Part shown: positions 11,090 to 22,675 of the stretch, piece by piece
How the letters are laid out: every line of letters starts with the position of its first letter
Numbering within the stretch: the first letter of the stretch is position 1
Notes under the pieces: generated by a model
The model's database searches: none
What the model was told of the DNA's origin: nothing
What the model saw: only the letters and a program-made list of their open reading frames with translations
DNA from: Latrodectus hesperus
Lineage: Eukaryota; Arthropoda; Arachnida; Araneae; Theridiidae
Assembly: GCA_037975125.1 (NCBI GenBank)
Contig: JAJQOW010000014.1
Span: 22,517,914-22,581,913, forward strand
Reading direction: 5' to 3'
DNA: 64,000 bases
Made by a program: the position numbers and the translations under genes

Positions 11090-11397
11090 GTGAGCCGCAG
11101 TGGCCATGTTAATTAGGGCGTTGTTCTCATTATCGGAAAGCAATGCATTTGAATCCCAACTTAGCCGAAGATTCATCGTGTATGCTAATGGCGACTGGGG
11201 CACGTTAAAACTGGGCGTGATCGTAATGTCCTCCCAGTGAAATGATACATCTGGGGGTTGTAGGCCAAATATTGGGGGTCTTCTGATGGGTCCCTGCTTC
11301 AAAATCACGAAAGTTCCCTCGTGGCTGCTTTTATCTAACTGGTAGAGCCTAACTCAAAGCTAGGTACAGGGAAGCATGTTGGCGCAACAACAACGAC
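11090..11397 (+). mobile_element. SINE-G copy
   Basis: The head at 11095-11165 gives GCCGCAGTGGCCATGTTAAT and a B box inside CATTTGAATCCC. The body is CAGTGAAATGATACATCTGG and GGGGGTCTTCTGATGG, and the 3' end is ACAACAACGAC. It abuts the target site of the LINE at 11411. Confidence 0.75.
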
Positions 11398-11410
11398 ACC
11401 AAAACAAGTT

Positions 11411-11760
11411 CTTCTTCTTCTTAGAGTTGGGTTTGTATGTCACTGGGCACCTCTGCTTTTATCAGCATTTTGTACTATTCACTCCAAACCCAATGTTTCC
11501 TAGCTCCAGTTGCTCGGATCACCCACTTTATTAATAAAGTCCTTTAATGGAGTCTAGGTGTCACTCTCTAGTATGGATGATGCCTAAAGAAGTTAGTATA
11601 GGGAAGGCAAGAGCCTCGCATTCGTAAATGATAGGCTTGGCCGTTTCCTCTTGCGTATGACATTTCCTGCAGATAGGGTCTTGCTGAAACAGTCCCATTT
11701 TATGGAGGTGCTTTCTGAAATAGTAGTGCCCAGTTATGAAGCCTACGATTAAACGTATCT
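11411..11760 (-). mobile_element. LINE-F, 350-bp 3' fragment
   Basis: Perfect 13-bp TSD ACCAAAACAAGTT at 11398-11410 and 11761-11773. On the minus strand the fragment covers the zinc-knuckle end of the RNase H LINE (same text as 36.8-37.1 kb) and ends in an AAG repeat tail. 5'-truncated. Confidence 0.9.
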
Positions 11761-11898
11761 ACCAAAACAAGTTAAATTTAGAACAAATTGCGGTGGCCAT
11801 GCCATGCATCACCGAAGCTCCGGACCTGAAGTGACAATTTGCTGGATCTGTCAGGCTGGCGGCATTGGAAAACTTGTTTTATTTAACGTACTCATATG

Positions 11899-12154
11899 TT
11901 CGGATCCCGGTTCGGGCATGGATGTACTTTCTCTACCTATCCTGTCTTTGTCCTTTCCTTGTATGAATGAGGCGTGAATGGTTGCCTACCCTATAAACGA
12001 GTCCCAATGGCATGTGTGTAGAGCAAAGTCGTACTTTCACCTTCATGGTGCACTGATTAAAACGCAAGACGCTCCCAATTGATTTAAATTCGCATAGCCA
12101 AGCAATAGCGAGCTTGGCTTGTCCAAGTGTTATTAATAACAACACAACAACAAC
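11899..12154 (+). mobile_element. Mosaic SINE: A head with B tail
   Basis: Starts inside the B box (TTCGGATCCCGGTTCGGGCA). SINE-A text runs to GGCATGTGTGTAGAGCAAAG, where SINE-B tail begins (ACCTTCATGGTGCACTGATT, then CGCATAGCCAAGCAATAGCG), ending in ACAACAACAAC. Same A/B switch point as the copy at 6952-7227. Confidence 0.8.
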
Positions 12155-14299
12155 GTATTTATATAACTGAACTGACTAGAAACCGTAATTGTAACTGCAT
12201 TATGCCGACTACATGTAATCTTTTTGTAGCAGATGCAGATATCCTGTAGCACGCCCTTTAGTACTTATTTCTAATTTAAGATTGTTTAGTTTTATGGTGT
12301 AATCTTTATGCATGTTGATCACGTGTAATAATTCGTCGGGAACAGTGTTTCAATCATTCATACACCAAATCTCCGCAAAGTAAAAATTCATTCTTGAAGG
12401 AATCTTCCCATTCAGGTTTCCATTTTGAATTTAAGAATATCTAGAAATTATCGTTCCTTGTTTTCTTCAGCTCACTCACTTCGAATCGAGTATAAAATTG
12501 CTATTACTCGATTCAGCATTAAATAAATGAAACTAAGTTGATATTTAACACATTACATTCAATATTTAGAAAACTTCTATAACTGTAACATTCCCATATA
12601 ATACAAATACATAAATTCTCTTTTCATGAAAGTTTTTTCTTTTATTTTCATCTGATTTTAACACAGTTTCAGTATTTTATTTCAATCAAAGAATGAATAA
12701 AATATATCAAACATTTTTTTCTTGTTATTCAAGCAAAAAGTATTTAAAATTCGTAACTGTTCAAGAACCTTTTAAAATTTAAATTTGGAACAAAAAAAAA
12801 GTTAAGAATTTCTTCTCAGCACAAACTATCTTGGCAATAACAGCTTTCACATCCTAAAATAGTTTAGAACAAAAGGGGAAAAAATATAAACAAAATTTAT
12901 TTTAAATGATGGTACAAAAAAGAGCGATTCATGTATTAAAATACTCAACTGTTTTTTAATCATGTAACCATATTTTTTATTTCAGCGGAATGGCAACACA
13001 GAGAATACGATGATGGGTAAAATTCGAGAAAGGTTAGTTGTTTTGGAAACCTATCATTAAGACGGAACAGGTTTGTGTGTCTCTTCATAAATCATTCTTC
13101 TGCCACTATAATTAGAAGAGAGAAAGGCTTACCAGGAGACAAGGAAGAGTCTATATAGTTTCGGGTGACTTTTGTTTTCACAATCGAAATTTTCATTGAT
13201 TCAACCTCTCTGAAAAGAGGTCCTTAACCGCCGAAAGATTATCTCTCGCCTTTTTTTTTATCTCATTGTTTATTCTGTGTTGATGTGTTTTGCGTGCTTT
13301 ATTATTGTTGCCATTCCTATCAGAGTTCATAGGAAATGGTGGAAGAGTTTAATTAAAAGATTCATTTTTATTAATTTCTCATTACGTTTTTATAAATTTG
13401 TAAGTTTAAACTATTATTTGCAAAATCATTGCTGTTTACTAAAAAACTGAATTCATATTTCATTAAATAAATAAATGAAATTAAATACTCGTTTTTTTTT
13501 TTAAAATTCATGCCGAATTACTTTTTCTTTTATTCTATTGGCTTTTTATTTATACGACAAAGCGATTAGATCAAATGTGGTTCTTATTTTTCTGATGCTT
13601 AAGCGTGTTCTTTTCATTAAAAAGTAAATAAATAAGAAAATATAATTTATGAAAAAAAAACACAAATGTAAATTTGATACTTATCTATTATCGATGGCGT
13701 ATTTAAATATAGCCAAATCCTCAGTATTTGGCGGAAAATTCGAACCATAAAAATAATCGCCAAAATGTTTGCTATTTTCATACACATGATAAAAAATTTT
13801 TATTGACTGACTCTTGGCGATTTTAGAAAAAAATTGGGATTGAATCTAATGTTATTTGTGTAGAAATTTGATAAAGATTTTTGAAAAAATTTCAAATTAT
13901 ACTCATCCAGTTCGATTTGATGCTGAATTCTGATTTTGAATGCTGCTATATTATAAAGCTTAACAGGAAAATATTTTCATTTGATAACAATGTGTGGAAA
14001 CATTATTTCACTTCCAAACAATATTTCGAATGAATTAAGCAATTAATATTTACAAATTATAATTGATGAATATTATTTTGAGACCTTAAAATACAAAGCA
14101 TGCGACAGATCTATAAACTAAACATTATCGTTCTACTTAATATAATAATCAATTTAAAAGCAAATAAAGTATTTCGTTTTGAATGCGTAACATGTCTGGC
14201 TGCTTATTTTCTGTCGATTCGAAGTCATAAAAGGCAGCCACACAAAGCAGAACCATGATCAAGGGCGAGATAGACATTTGCTGTTGCATTTTTTTTCTA
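12155..14299. other. AT-rich region, one possible micro-exon
   Basis: No repeat family is recognised. A T-rich tract and TTTCAG at 12980-12985 followed by a GTAAAA donor at 13017 would frame a 31-nt micro-exon (12986-13016); this is very weak evidence. Confidence 0.3.
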
Positions 14300-15166
14300 A
14301 TGCCCTTAGAATATACCTATTCAGCACCACAAGGGGGATGTGATGCCATCTTATACTTACATACATAGCAGTGCAGGCGAGCCCCGGACTGTACCTTTAG
14401 GTTAACGATTTTGGAATACTCGCCCATCACCAAGTGCCTCGTCATTTTGAACCACGGTCGGATGACGAGGTCGACACCCAAGCTGGTACCCTTCTTTCCA
14501 CATCCAAGCCACAACCCACGGAGCTCCAACAACCCAGTGAAGGAGTCAACCGAGGCCGTAGTAGCCTAGTGGTTAGGGTATCTGCCTTCCAACCGGAAGG
14601 GTGGGGTTCGATTCCCAATGCCGCCAAAGACCCACCGATATACGTGCTCGTTAAATCTGTGGAATCGAAAGTCCTGTGGTCGGTCGTTGAGCAGTTACCA
14701 TGGGTGCAATGGTCTGGAGAAATTTACTCCCCCTTCAGATCAATGCCAAAACTGAGGGAGTAGATCCTCTGGTGCTGCCATCTATCGGAGGATTTGAAGA
14801 GCAAAATCGTACTCTCACCTTCATGGTCCTCTGATTTAACGAAAGACGCTCCCAATTGACTTAAATTCGCACAGCCGAGGCATAGCGAGCTTGGATTGTC
14901 CAAGTGGCATTAGTAACAACAACATTTTAACAACAACCTCCCAACCACTGCCTGCGGCAAACGATGCTTCACTTTGCTGATCTTAAAGCATCTAATACAG
15001 TGGGATAACCAATGAGTGCCCCATTTCAACCCCGAAAATGAAAGGATAAAGAACCGCACACATAGAGAGAGAAAGCAACATCTTTGTCTGAAACGGGATT
15101 CGAACCGTGACCTACTGCTTCGAAGTTAGGGAGCTAACCACTCCGCCATCTGGTGGCTGCTACTGC
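14300..15166 (-). mobile_element. SINE-H, split by SINE-B
   Basis: On the minus strand the head (15166 down to about 15090) gives AGATGGCGGAGTGGTTAGCT and a B box in CACGGTTCGAATCCCG. The body resumes beyond the SINE-B insertion at 14551 and ends with GGGCATTAG plus an A-rich tail (14300). About 480 bp without the insert. Related tails occur at 32230, 33965 and 35223. Confidence 0.75.
14552..14937 (+). mobile_element. SINE-B inside SINE-H
   Basis: The head GGCCGTAGTAGCCTAGTGGT carries an A-box-like TAGTGGTTAGG and the B box GGTTCGATTCC. The body has GAGCAGTTACCATGGGTGCA and CTGGTGCTGCCATCTATCGG, with an AACAACAAC tail. About 90% alike to the copy at 17466 by eye. The target duplication is short and unclear (CAACC). 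Confidence 0.85.
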
Positions 15167-16737
15167 ATTTCTGTTCCTGACACACTACTTCTCAAGCGAA
15201 CGTTTTTGTATTAATTTAAGTTTCGGAACCAAATTGAATATTCTTAATATTTTAATACAATACAATAATTTATTTTCATAAATGATTCCTTTCCGATTTC
15301 AAATCCATCAAATAATTTATTTGTTTTTATGAGCTGTATAATATGAATCTTGAGGGGCAACCATGAATAATTTTTTATTTATCATGAATTTCACTGTAAC
15401 CTGCTGGGTAAGTGTGTCACTCTCATGGTCGAAAGTAGTTGGTTCGAGGAAGTAGCACATTTGTGGTGGAATTTATATCGGGACTTCAGGCTTAAATCAA
15501 CAAGGCTGCTAATATAAATAAGATAAGGCCAACAAAATTAATACAAGGTTAACAAAATTACGAGTTAAATACAAATTATATTTCCCTGTGAATAAAAACA
15601 TTTAAACATTAAATAAATTAACTTTAAATGAAATAGTATTAAGTAATAAATGATTTGATATATTTAATTTTCAAAATTCTATAAGCACGTAAGTAAAAAT
15701 TTTTATACAGGCAAAATATACATATTAAATATTCAAATCGAAATAATACATAGAAGCAGAAACTTAATTGCAATAATATTTTAAATGTCGAAACTCCAGA
15801 TTTTCAAAAGCTTAAATTTTCGTTTCCGACGAAATGGAATACTAATGATGTGAACAATAAATAAAAAATAAAAATGTCTATGTGTTTTCCTAGAATTTGG
15901 AGATAATGAGTTCTCGATACCCACCATTTCGATTCCAGGAAGACCATTCCCCGAGCAGCGCACTGCAACGTCATTTTGAGAAATATTTCCCCCCCCCCCT
16001 TTCGTTGAAGGGATGTCGAATGCAGGACACAATATTTGGACAAAGCGGACCGCTAATAGGAGACATATTTCAACAAGAATTTTCTCACGAATAAAAGGCT
16101 ACAGTATAAAGCACGAAATAAAAATTTTGGGTTGGAAATACGTGAAATTATTATCTGTCTTTCTCACAATAAAAACTGATTTTTATTTTGGGAAAAACAA
16201 AATTTTCACAAAGACTCATTAACAACGGAATCTGATCATTCTATATGGATTCTTGATAATTTAAGTAAAAATCTGATTTTTCTGATGCTATTAACGCATT
16301 TCAATTCTTACAAGTTTTCATTATAATATTTCAATTTTATGAAATTTTCTTTTTTGAGTGTAATTTTTTATGATGTTATTGTAGTCAAAATAAAATTAAA
16401 TTTTCACGTTTTCTTATTGTAAAAGTAAATTAAAAAATAGCAATGGAATATTGCTTATTAAAAAAAATGATTTAATCTCTTATGAGAAATTAAATAGTAC
16501 GTCACATAATATTTCAAAACACTAAAATTTCAACAAAATTGTTTTACGCTTTGGGTTTTTGAATATTAATAAACATCCAGAGGGGTTCATTGGAGATAAC
16601 ATTCACATTGAGGGTTTTTATATTTTGAGTAGAACAAACTTATTTGCTTTGTTAATATTACTATTACCACTTTCATTAGCATATAACTGACTACCTGTAT
16701 AACAATTAGGACTCATAAAGGGCACTGTGAATCTTGG
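15167..16737. other. Mostly AT-rich, one GC-richer patch
   Basis: A degraded tRNA-like stretch lies at about 15400-15470 (GTAGTTGGTTCGAGG). The patch at 15897-16094 contains an 11-C run and a 65-codon frame without recognisable motifs. Confidence 0.35.
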
Positions 16738-16977
16738 TTGTTGTTGTTGTCTTGTGCTAGCCAGGCTGACAATATGGGGTGCTCCACTTTTCCAACTGAG
16801 CCCTATTTTGGAGTGGAGTCCGACTTCCTCAGTACACACATGCCATAGGGACCCGTTTATAGGGTAGGCCAAAGACCGGATAGACAGAGAGCGAAAGTAC
16901 ATCCATGCCCGAACTGGGATTTGAGCCCAGGACCTTCCTATCTGCAGTCAGGCACTCTGATCACTTGACAGGGTAGA
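16738..16977 (-). mobile_element. SINE-A with internal deletion
   Basis: Tail TTGTTGTTGTTGTC at the left, then CTAGCCAGGCTGACAATATG and the TCCGACTTCCTCAGTACACA block. About 25 bp are missing after GGGTAGGC. The B box lies near 16917-16927. Confidence 0.85.
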
Positions 16978-17465
16978 CGGCTTGAATCTTGGTGTAATCA
17001 CAAAATAAGGTGTATTTTATGTGTGAGCTTATTCTTCTGTAATCTCCCTGAGTTAAGAGATCCAAAAATAAAGCTATATATAACATTAACAGAAATATAA
17101 TTCGGTAAAAAAAAACTAAAATATAAACCTCTCTCATATGGATAAAAATGGGATTGACCAATCTAATATTCCAGAAATTCTATATGAAAAAATTAAGATA
17201 TTTAAGTTATTTACATTTGCAAAATTTGCAGTACAGAACAATAGCACCATAAATCTTGAGCAAATTGAAATTTAAAAAAGAGAGGATTAAAAGAATGAAA
17301 ATCAATAATCAAACAGATTAAAAAACAAAAATCGAAAACATGGTTAAAAAAAACTCAAAAACTCAATTTTTAAGTGATAAAGCTATGCAAAATTTATTAT
17401 TAATAGAGAAATACAAGAGTAAGAATTTCGTTTTATGGCAAGCTCCAGCAACTCTTCCTTATTTT

Positions 17466-17854
17466 AGGGCCGTGGTAGTCTAGTGGTTAGGGTATCGGAC
17501 TTCCATCCGGAAGGACGGGGTTCGATTCCCAATGCCGCCCAAGACCCACCGAGTACATGCGATATAAGTGCTCATTATATAAATCCGTGGAATCGAAAGT
17601 CTTGAGGTCGGTCGTTGAGCAGTTACCATGGGTGCAATGTGGTCTGGAGAAAATTTCCTCTCCCTTCAGATCAATGTCTAAATTGAGGGAGAAGATCCTC
17701 TGGTGCTGCCATCTATCGGAGGATTTGAAGAGCGAAGACGTACTTTCACCTTCATGGTGTTCTGATTAAAACGACAGACGCTCTCTATTGACTTAAATTC
17801 GCATAGCCAAGACATAGCGAGCCTGGCTTGTCCAAGTGTCATAAGTAACAACAA
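17466..17854 (+). mobile_element. SINE-B, full length with TSD
   Basis: Complete head (GGCCGTGGTAGTCTAGTGGT, B box GGTTCGATTCC), body and AACAACAA tail. Flanked by CTTCCTTATTTT (17454-17465) and CTTCCTCATTTT (17855-17866), a 12-bp duplication with one mismatch. Confidence 0.88.
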
Positions 17855-18283
17855 CTTCCTCATTTTTCATCAGCAACCTCCTCCAAATTTGATTCTTTCC
17901 TGGCGCTTTTTTTTTTTTCTTTGGACATGAGACAATAATTATAAAATGAAAAATTTATTTCTCCGAATAAAATTGATATTATAATAAAACTAAGATTGAA
18001 ATTTTCTGAAAAATTTTGTTTATCGTTGTAAATGATTTGGCGCCTTTCTGCGAGCTGCGGGCATGATAGTCAACCCTCCCCCCCCCGTCGCTATGTCTCT
18101 GCCACAATGTAATAAGTTAAAAAAAAAAAAAAGCTAGCAGAGACTGTATTTTAAGCATTCGTGTTTGTCAGCTTTTAAGCTGCATCATTGGAACATTCAA
18201 CCAATACTTCATATTCGATTATGTAAACGTCTTGAAAAAAATTTTTTAAATTTTAATTGAAACAAAAGTAAAAATAATAAAAT

Positions 18284-18604
18284 TTATAAAAAGTATTTCC
18301 TTAATTGAGTTGATCGCCCTTTGAGGTGGGTATCAGCACATGAGAAAAGCAGGGCGCGTCCTATTCGACAGGGAAAGTGGCATAAAGTCGCCCTGTCAAC
18401 ATGTGATAATTTTTTTTTTCTTCCTCGACACCACTTGGCGCCCTTTTGCAGCTGCATCCGCTGCAACACCTGCTCCTTCCCATTGAAATCGAGTTCAATG
18501 GAAGCGCAAGTATACGGGGCTCCCTCGGAAAAGCCTTTTTCGGACAGGCGTGCACCGATTTCCTCGTTTTGTCGAATTTTTCCAATGCTTGTTATTTGGA
18601 ATAT
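18284..18604 (-). CDS. Candidate host exon, unknown protein
   Basis: The minus strand is open for 107 codons from just after a stop at 18605-18607 to the stop at 18284. The middle part encodes IGARLSEKGFSEGAPYTCAS, IELDFNGKEQVLQRMQ and LQKGAKWCRG, a balanced mix unlike the surrounding AT DNA. An AG at the text AATAACAAG (about 18590) is a possible acceptor; no clear donor is seen, and no transposon motif. The plus strand of the same patch is also open, so strand choice rests on amino-acid composition. Function unknown. Confidence 0.3.
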   Translation of the reverse strand: MFQITSIGKIRQNEEIGARLSEKGFSEGAPYTCASIELDFNGKEQVLQRMQLQKGAKWCRGRKKKLSHVDRATLCHFPCRIGRALLFSCADTHLKGRSTQLRKYFL

Positions 18605-18740
18605 TCAATCCTGGCCGATCTAAAGTGTTTTTTTTTTTTTTTAATTTGCTTGCTGGGCGTATGGTCACTTTCTGGAAAACACGATCGCATTTGGTCGAAT
18701 CTATTGTTCAAAATGGATTCTTAACTACTATAAACATCCC

Positions 18741-18800
18741 CATCAGAGGTGGGAATCGAACCCGTTAACTAATGAACTAAAAGCCATAGCACTGAAAATT
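18741..18800 (-). repeat. tRNA-like SINE remnant
   Basis: Minus-strand B-box-like text (GGGTTCGATTCCC) and a degraded stem region. Similar remnants occur near 21250, 23270, 26690 and 30250. Too short for a family call. Confidence 0.4.
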
Positions 18801-18884
18801 CAGCTAGCTGGACATTGCTGTTTTAAGGTGGTATTATTATTAATATTAAAACTGCGAAAACGTACAGCTTTCTTTTATTTCTTA

Positions 18885-19940
18885 TTTCTTCTTCTTCTTA
18901 GAGTTGGGTTTGTATGTCATTGGACAATTCTGTTTTTATCAGCATTTTGTACTATTCACTCCAAACCCAATGTTTCCTAGTTCCAGTTGCTCGGGTCACC
19001 CTCTTTATTAATAAAGCCCGATAACGAGATTTAATGGAGTCTAGGTGTAACTCTCTAGTATGGATGATGCCTAAAGAAGTGAATCTAGGGAGGGGGCAAG
19101 AGCCTCGCATTCGTCAATGATATGCTTGGCCGTTTCCTCTTGCGTATGACATTTCCTGCAGATAGGGTCTTGCTGAAACAGTCCCATTTTATGGAGGTGT
19201 TTTCTGAAATAATAGTGCCCATTTATGAAGCCTACGATGAAACATAACTTCTGCCTAGAGCATCTTAGAATTTCAGAGGCAATCCTCGCTGATGATCCAC
19301 AGATCATACTTTTAGCATGGGTTTGACCAGGAGTGTTGAGCCAAGCTTCATACATCTTCCGTTTTTCACATCTAAGAACACTGGTTTTGGCAGTCTTCAA
19401 ATTGATCCCATAAAAAGGTTCTGCACCGATGGGAGCAAAAGACGATTCCTGTTTAGCAAGCTCATCAGCCCTTTCATTACCTTCGATACCTTTGTGCCCT
19501 GGCACCCATACAAGGATCACCTTGTTTCTAGTTGCCAGTTCTGTAAGAAGGTTTCTACATTCCAAAATCATTTTAGATTTGATTTCGAAAGAACTGAGCG
19601 CTTTTAAACGGCTTGACTGTCACTAAAAAGGAGAATCCGCTTACCGTAGTAGCTTTTTTTCATATTTAGTGGCAGACTGTGGATAATGGCCAAAACTTCT
19701 GCCTGGAAGACCGTAGCGTATCGCCCAAGGCTTACAGATAGGCTGGTTCCTGGATATTTTTCTGGGATTTCTGCCTGCAGTCAAAATGTTGGTTCTGAGG
19801 TCAAGTATCTCCTCTTATAATACCACATTCATCTCTTCCGTATCATCAAATGGGGTTTTGATCCATGGTGGTATTTCCATCGTCAGAATATCTTCAAATC
19901 TATTTTGGAAGTCATCATGCAGGGTATTTAAATTTTGAGC
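18885..19940 (-). mobile_element. LINE-F copy with RNase H domain
   Basis: The longest LINE-F copy. On the minus strand the RNase H domain starts with GRYATV-FQAEVLAI-like text (broken) near 19740, then a D-S-Q block. From 19571 to 19071 a 166-codon frame carries VWVPGHKGIEGNERADELAK, the His/Asp end of RNase H, followed by a C-x2-C-x4-H-type knuckle (CRKCHTQEETAKHIIDEC). The 3' end is the AAG-repeat tail at 18885-18900. Upstream codons (19760-19940) look like the linker after reverse transcriptase, but the polymerase itself is gone. This domain order is known in I-, R1- and related non-LTR clades. Frameshifts and stops make it inactive. Confidence 0.85.
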
Positions 19941-20187
19941 GTAAGTCTGAATAACCTCATTGAAACATTCTACCCAGGGCTACGGAAAACATAAGGGCTG
20001 GCTCATCGCTTTGATGTATCGCATGCCGCCTTGTCACCTGAGAGGGGAAGAGCGTGACGTCACTGGGCATCCACTGGCTGGCATTCTCTATGCTAGCTTG
20101 TGTCTGATCGGAACTTTGTCATTCATTTTGGCTTGTTTAATGTTAATGTTTTCATTTTAAGCAAGAGTATTTTTTAAAGAGGGAAAC

Positions 20188-20640
20188 ATGACATCGTGTG
20201 CTGTTGCTACGTGTTCAAATATGTATCGAAATTCGAAAGGAAAACACATAATATTTCATCAATTTCCAAAAGAAAATCAAATGCTTTCGAAGGAATGGGT
20301 GCAAAGATGTCGAAGAAGTGACAAAATCAACATCAAGAATGCTAGAGTGGGCAATGAGCATTTTGTTTTGAATGAATATATGGACGACATGGAAGATATG
20401 GGTTCAAGGAAGATATAGGTTTTCGCTGATATGCCTCATTATATCAAGTTATTGAGGAACCACTTTTTAGATAGTGGTTTAGTTTTGCATGTGACGGTAC
20501 AATAATAAATTCTAGAATATTATATGATATATTGAATAAAGATGTCAGGGAAATAAAAATTTGACATAAACTGAAGCCCCAATTTCTAAGTGTTAAAGGA
20601 AATGAAAGAGAAAAGGTTACACCTGCAAAGACTTTACTCT
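20188..20640 (+). pseudogene. P-element-type transposase remnant with THAP domain
   Basis: Open from 20188 to 20418. The N-terminus is a THAP zinc finger: C-x4-C in TSCAVATCSN, FHQFPKENQ, the W in EWVQRCRRSDK, then an expected 'RVCSEHF' seen as RVGNEHF, so one zinc cysteine is replaced by Gly. After VLNEYMDDM the frame ends. A second block at 20419-20502 reads FADMPHYIKLLRNHFLDSGL, followed by broken text ending HKLKPQFLSVKG; both resemble the middle of P-element/THAP9-like transposases. The catalytic region between the two blocks is missing. THAP plus this second block makes a P-type transposase more likely than a host THAP gene. Confidence 0.65.
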
Positions 20641-20719
20641 TTCCCTAGCCCTGCATTCTACCTGTGACAAGTGCGGAAACTGGGAGAATTCGCGCCGACT
20701 AATATTTTGCTTCATTAAT

Positions 20720-21033
20720 TTCAATTTACCAAGTACACTTGTACTATTATCTGTTATTCTATTCAATTCTGTGTTTGAACCGAGTCTCCAATATTTTTGA
20801 GTACCTACCTCGTGAATGATGCTACCTGCCTACGTTGATTAGTAAATCCAAGCCAAAATGTTTGTTTTTTATTATGAAAACCAGAAAATGTTTCGTGGAC
20901 CCCCACTTACAACTTGTGAACCCCTGTTTTCTTTCCATGTCTACGTGGACCCCCGTGTGGTCTCCTATGGACTATTAAAGCATAGGTTCCCAAATTGGTC
21001 CTATGCTTTAATTTGGGAACCTATGCTTTAATA
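20720..21033 (-). mobile_element. hAT-like element end, with terminal hairpin
   Basis: Reverse-complement match to 10185-10450 (CCAATATTTTTGAGTA, the GTGGACCCCC blocks, GTCTCCTATGGAC). The terminal 61 bp is rearranged: TATTAAAGCATAGGTTCCCA... (20973-20996) and its perfect reverse complement (21010-21033) form a 24-bp stem with a 13-nt loop that duplicates the terminal repeat and flank in inverted order. The other end is lost. Confidence 0.7.
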
Positions 21034-22131
21034 CATAAATCCATTATGAATGCGTCAACTAAGAATTGCTTCATTGTTTAAAATGAGAAAAATTTTAAAA
21101 AATACAGCAATTCGGCTTTATAGGTTAAATATATGAAAAATGAATTAAATATGTTTTGTTGATAACGTATATTTGTTTTACCGCTTTGCGATTACTTTTG
21201 GCACCCGTATACTCATTAACAATGTTAAAGAGAATCAATACAAACATTTATAGACGAATAGGAAATCGAACCCATGACCTTCTGAATAGAAGACCAGAGT
21301 GCTAAACATTGACAGTATAAAATTAGAAAATATTGCTTGAGAAATATAGTTTTATCAAATAATAAGAGTATAAAACTAGAATTTTACATGAAAGCAATCT
21401 TAATATTTACTTTTACATTTGATGGGTACTGATTAGATTTTTATGTGTTTATTCCACAGATTTTTTTACTTGAATTATTTCGTCATTTTTTGCTATCAGT
21501 CTGTATGCCCTAATAAATTTCAACTTTTCTTCTCTTAAAATCAGGCATAAAAAGTAATAAAAAAAATTGAATTGAGATATTTTTTGCAAGAGCACTTGAA
21601 AGCGAATATTTATTATTTTTTTAGGCATATTTTTATAAACGAACATTTGAAAACGAAATTGTTTCATTTTGTCAATAAACTGTAACTGTATTTGTCTTCG
21701 AATGTAAATTTTAATTAGACGTTTTTTTATAATTGTTTCATTATGTATACCTTTTTACTACCTGCATTTTTGTGTCACTTTTTTTTCCACTTGAAATAAT
21801 TCTTAAAAATTTTCTTCATGAGAAATAGAGCTTGTAACTATTGAAATTTAACATATTTTTAATTACTTTAAACTGCTTTATTTATAAATTTTTTTGTAAA
21901 CACTTACAATGAACCACCTTCTGGCTGCATTTTCACTTACAGCTAATCACTTCATGAGTTGGTCAAAACACCGGCCGACGAGCATGCGCAAAGAAGAAAT
22001 GCAACAACCTATCATTTCTCAGTTTTTATGAGGATCGAACTTGACGCCTTTAACTGTAAAATCTCTTAAACTCATTATAAAGTAAAAAAAAAATTGCTTA
22101 AAACATTGAAACATTTCAACAAAAACGGTGC
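21034..22131. other. AT-rich region with one tRNA-like remnant
   Basis: A minus-strand tRNA-like fragment (GGGTTCGATTTCC-type B box) at about 21245-21312. The rest holds long T and A runs with nothing recognised. Confidence 0.4.
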
Positions 22132-22206
22132 CGACAAACTTGTCTAGTGGTCAGAATCCCTGACTACGGATAGGGAGGTCCTGGGTTCGAATCCCAGTTC
22201 GGGCAA
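22132..22206 (+). mobile_element. SINE-A head only
   Basis: CTTGTCTAGTGGTCAGAATC and B box GGTTCGAATCCCAG, ending at GGGCA. Sequence R begins immediately after, so this head lost its body when R arrived or by recombination. Confidence 0.8.
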
Positions 22207-22391
22207 TACAGGCAGTTGAAATCAGCATTCATCACGGCTTAAAGAAATTAGAAATGTTGCATGGCATGTTTTGAAATGTAACATCGCTTATTTTAAATTA
22301 GCCAGAGTTCAACAACCTATTATGATTTTCCATCCTAACCAACAGCTATTCTTCATTCAGACAAAAACACTCGGCAACATATATATATATA
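22207..22391 (-). repeat. Repeat R plus short (TA)n, duplicated at 57 kb
   Basis: About 170 bp (TACAGGCAGTTGAAATCAGC ... CACTCGGCAAC) followed by a (TA)8 run. The same unit occurs reverse-complemented at 57344-57530, next to the same face of a SINE-A. Family unknown; the 57-kb copy is open for 69 codons but without recognised motifs. Confidence 0.7.
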
Positions 22392-22675
22392 TACCAGAGG
22401 CCAGGGGGCCTGACTGCGAATAGGGTGGTCCTGGGTTTGAATCCCAATCCGGGCATGGATGTACTTTCTCTCTCTATCCATCCTGTCTTTGTCATTTCCT
22501 TGTATGAATGAGGTGTGAATGGTTGCCTACCCTATAAACGGGTCCTTATGGCATGTGTGTACTGAGGAAGTCGGACTCCACACCAAAATAGGGTTCAGTT
22601 GGAAAAGTGGAGCAGCGCACCCCATATAGCCAGCCTAGCTGGCACACGACAACAACAACAAAAACGGTTTTGTTT
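22392..22675 (+). mobile_element. SINE-A, head truncated at (TA)n
   Basis: Starts within the head (CAGAGGCCAGGGGGCCTGAC) and carries the diagnostic AGGGTGGTCCTGGGTTTGAA shared with the 57-kb copy. Complete body; tail CGACAACAACAACAAAAAC. Confidence 0.85.

Noticed and set aside
14442..14763. Frames across SINE-H and SINE-B
   Set aside because: They cross an insertion boundary between two SINEs and have no coding history.
18361..18585. Alternative minus-strand frame with Cys-rich stretch (RCCSGCSCKR)
   Set aside because: Looks like a small cysteine-rich protein, but it overlaps a longer, more plausible frame and has no signal peptide or regular Cys spacing.
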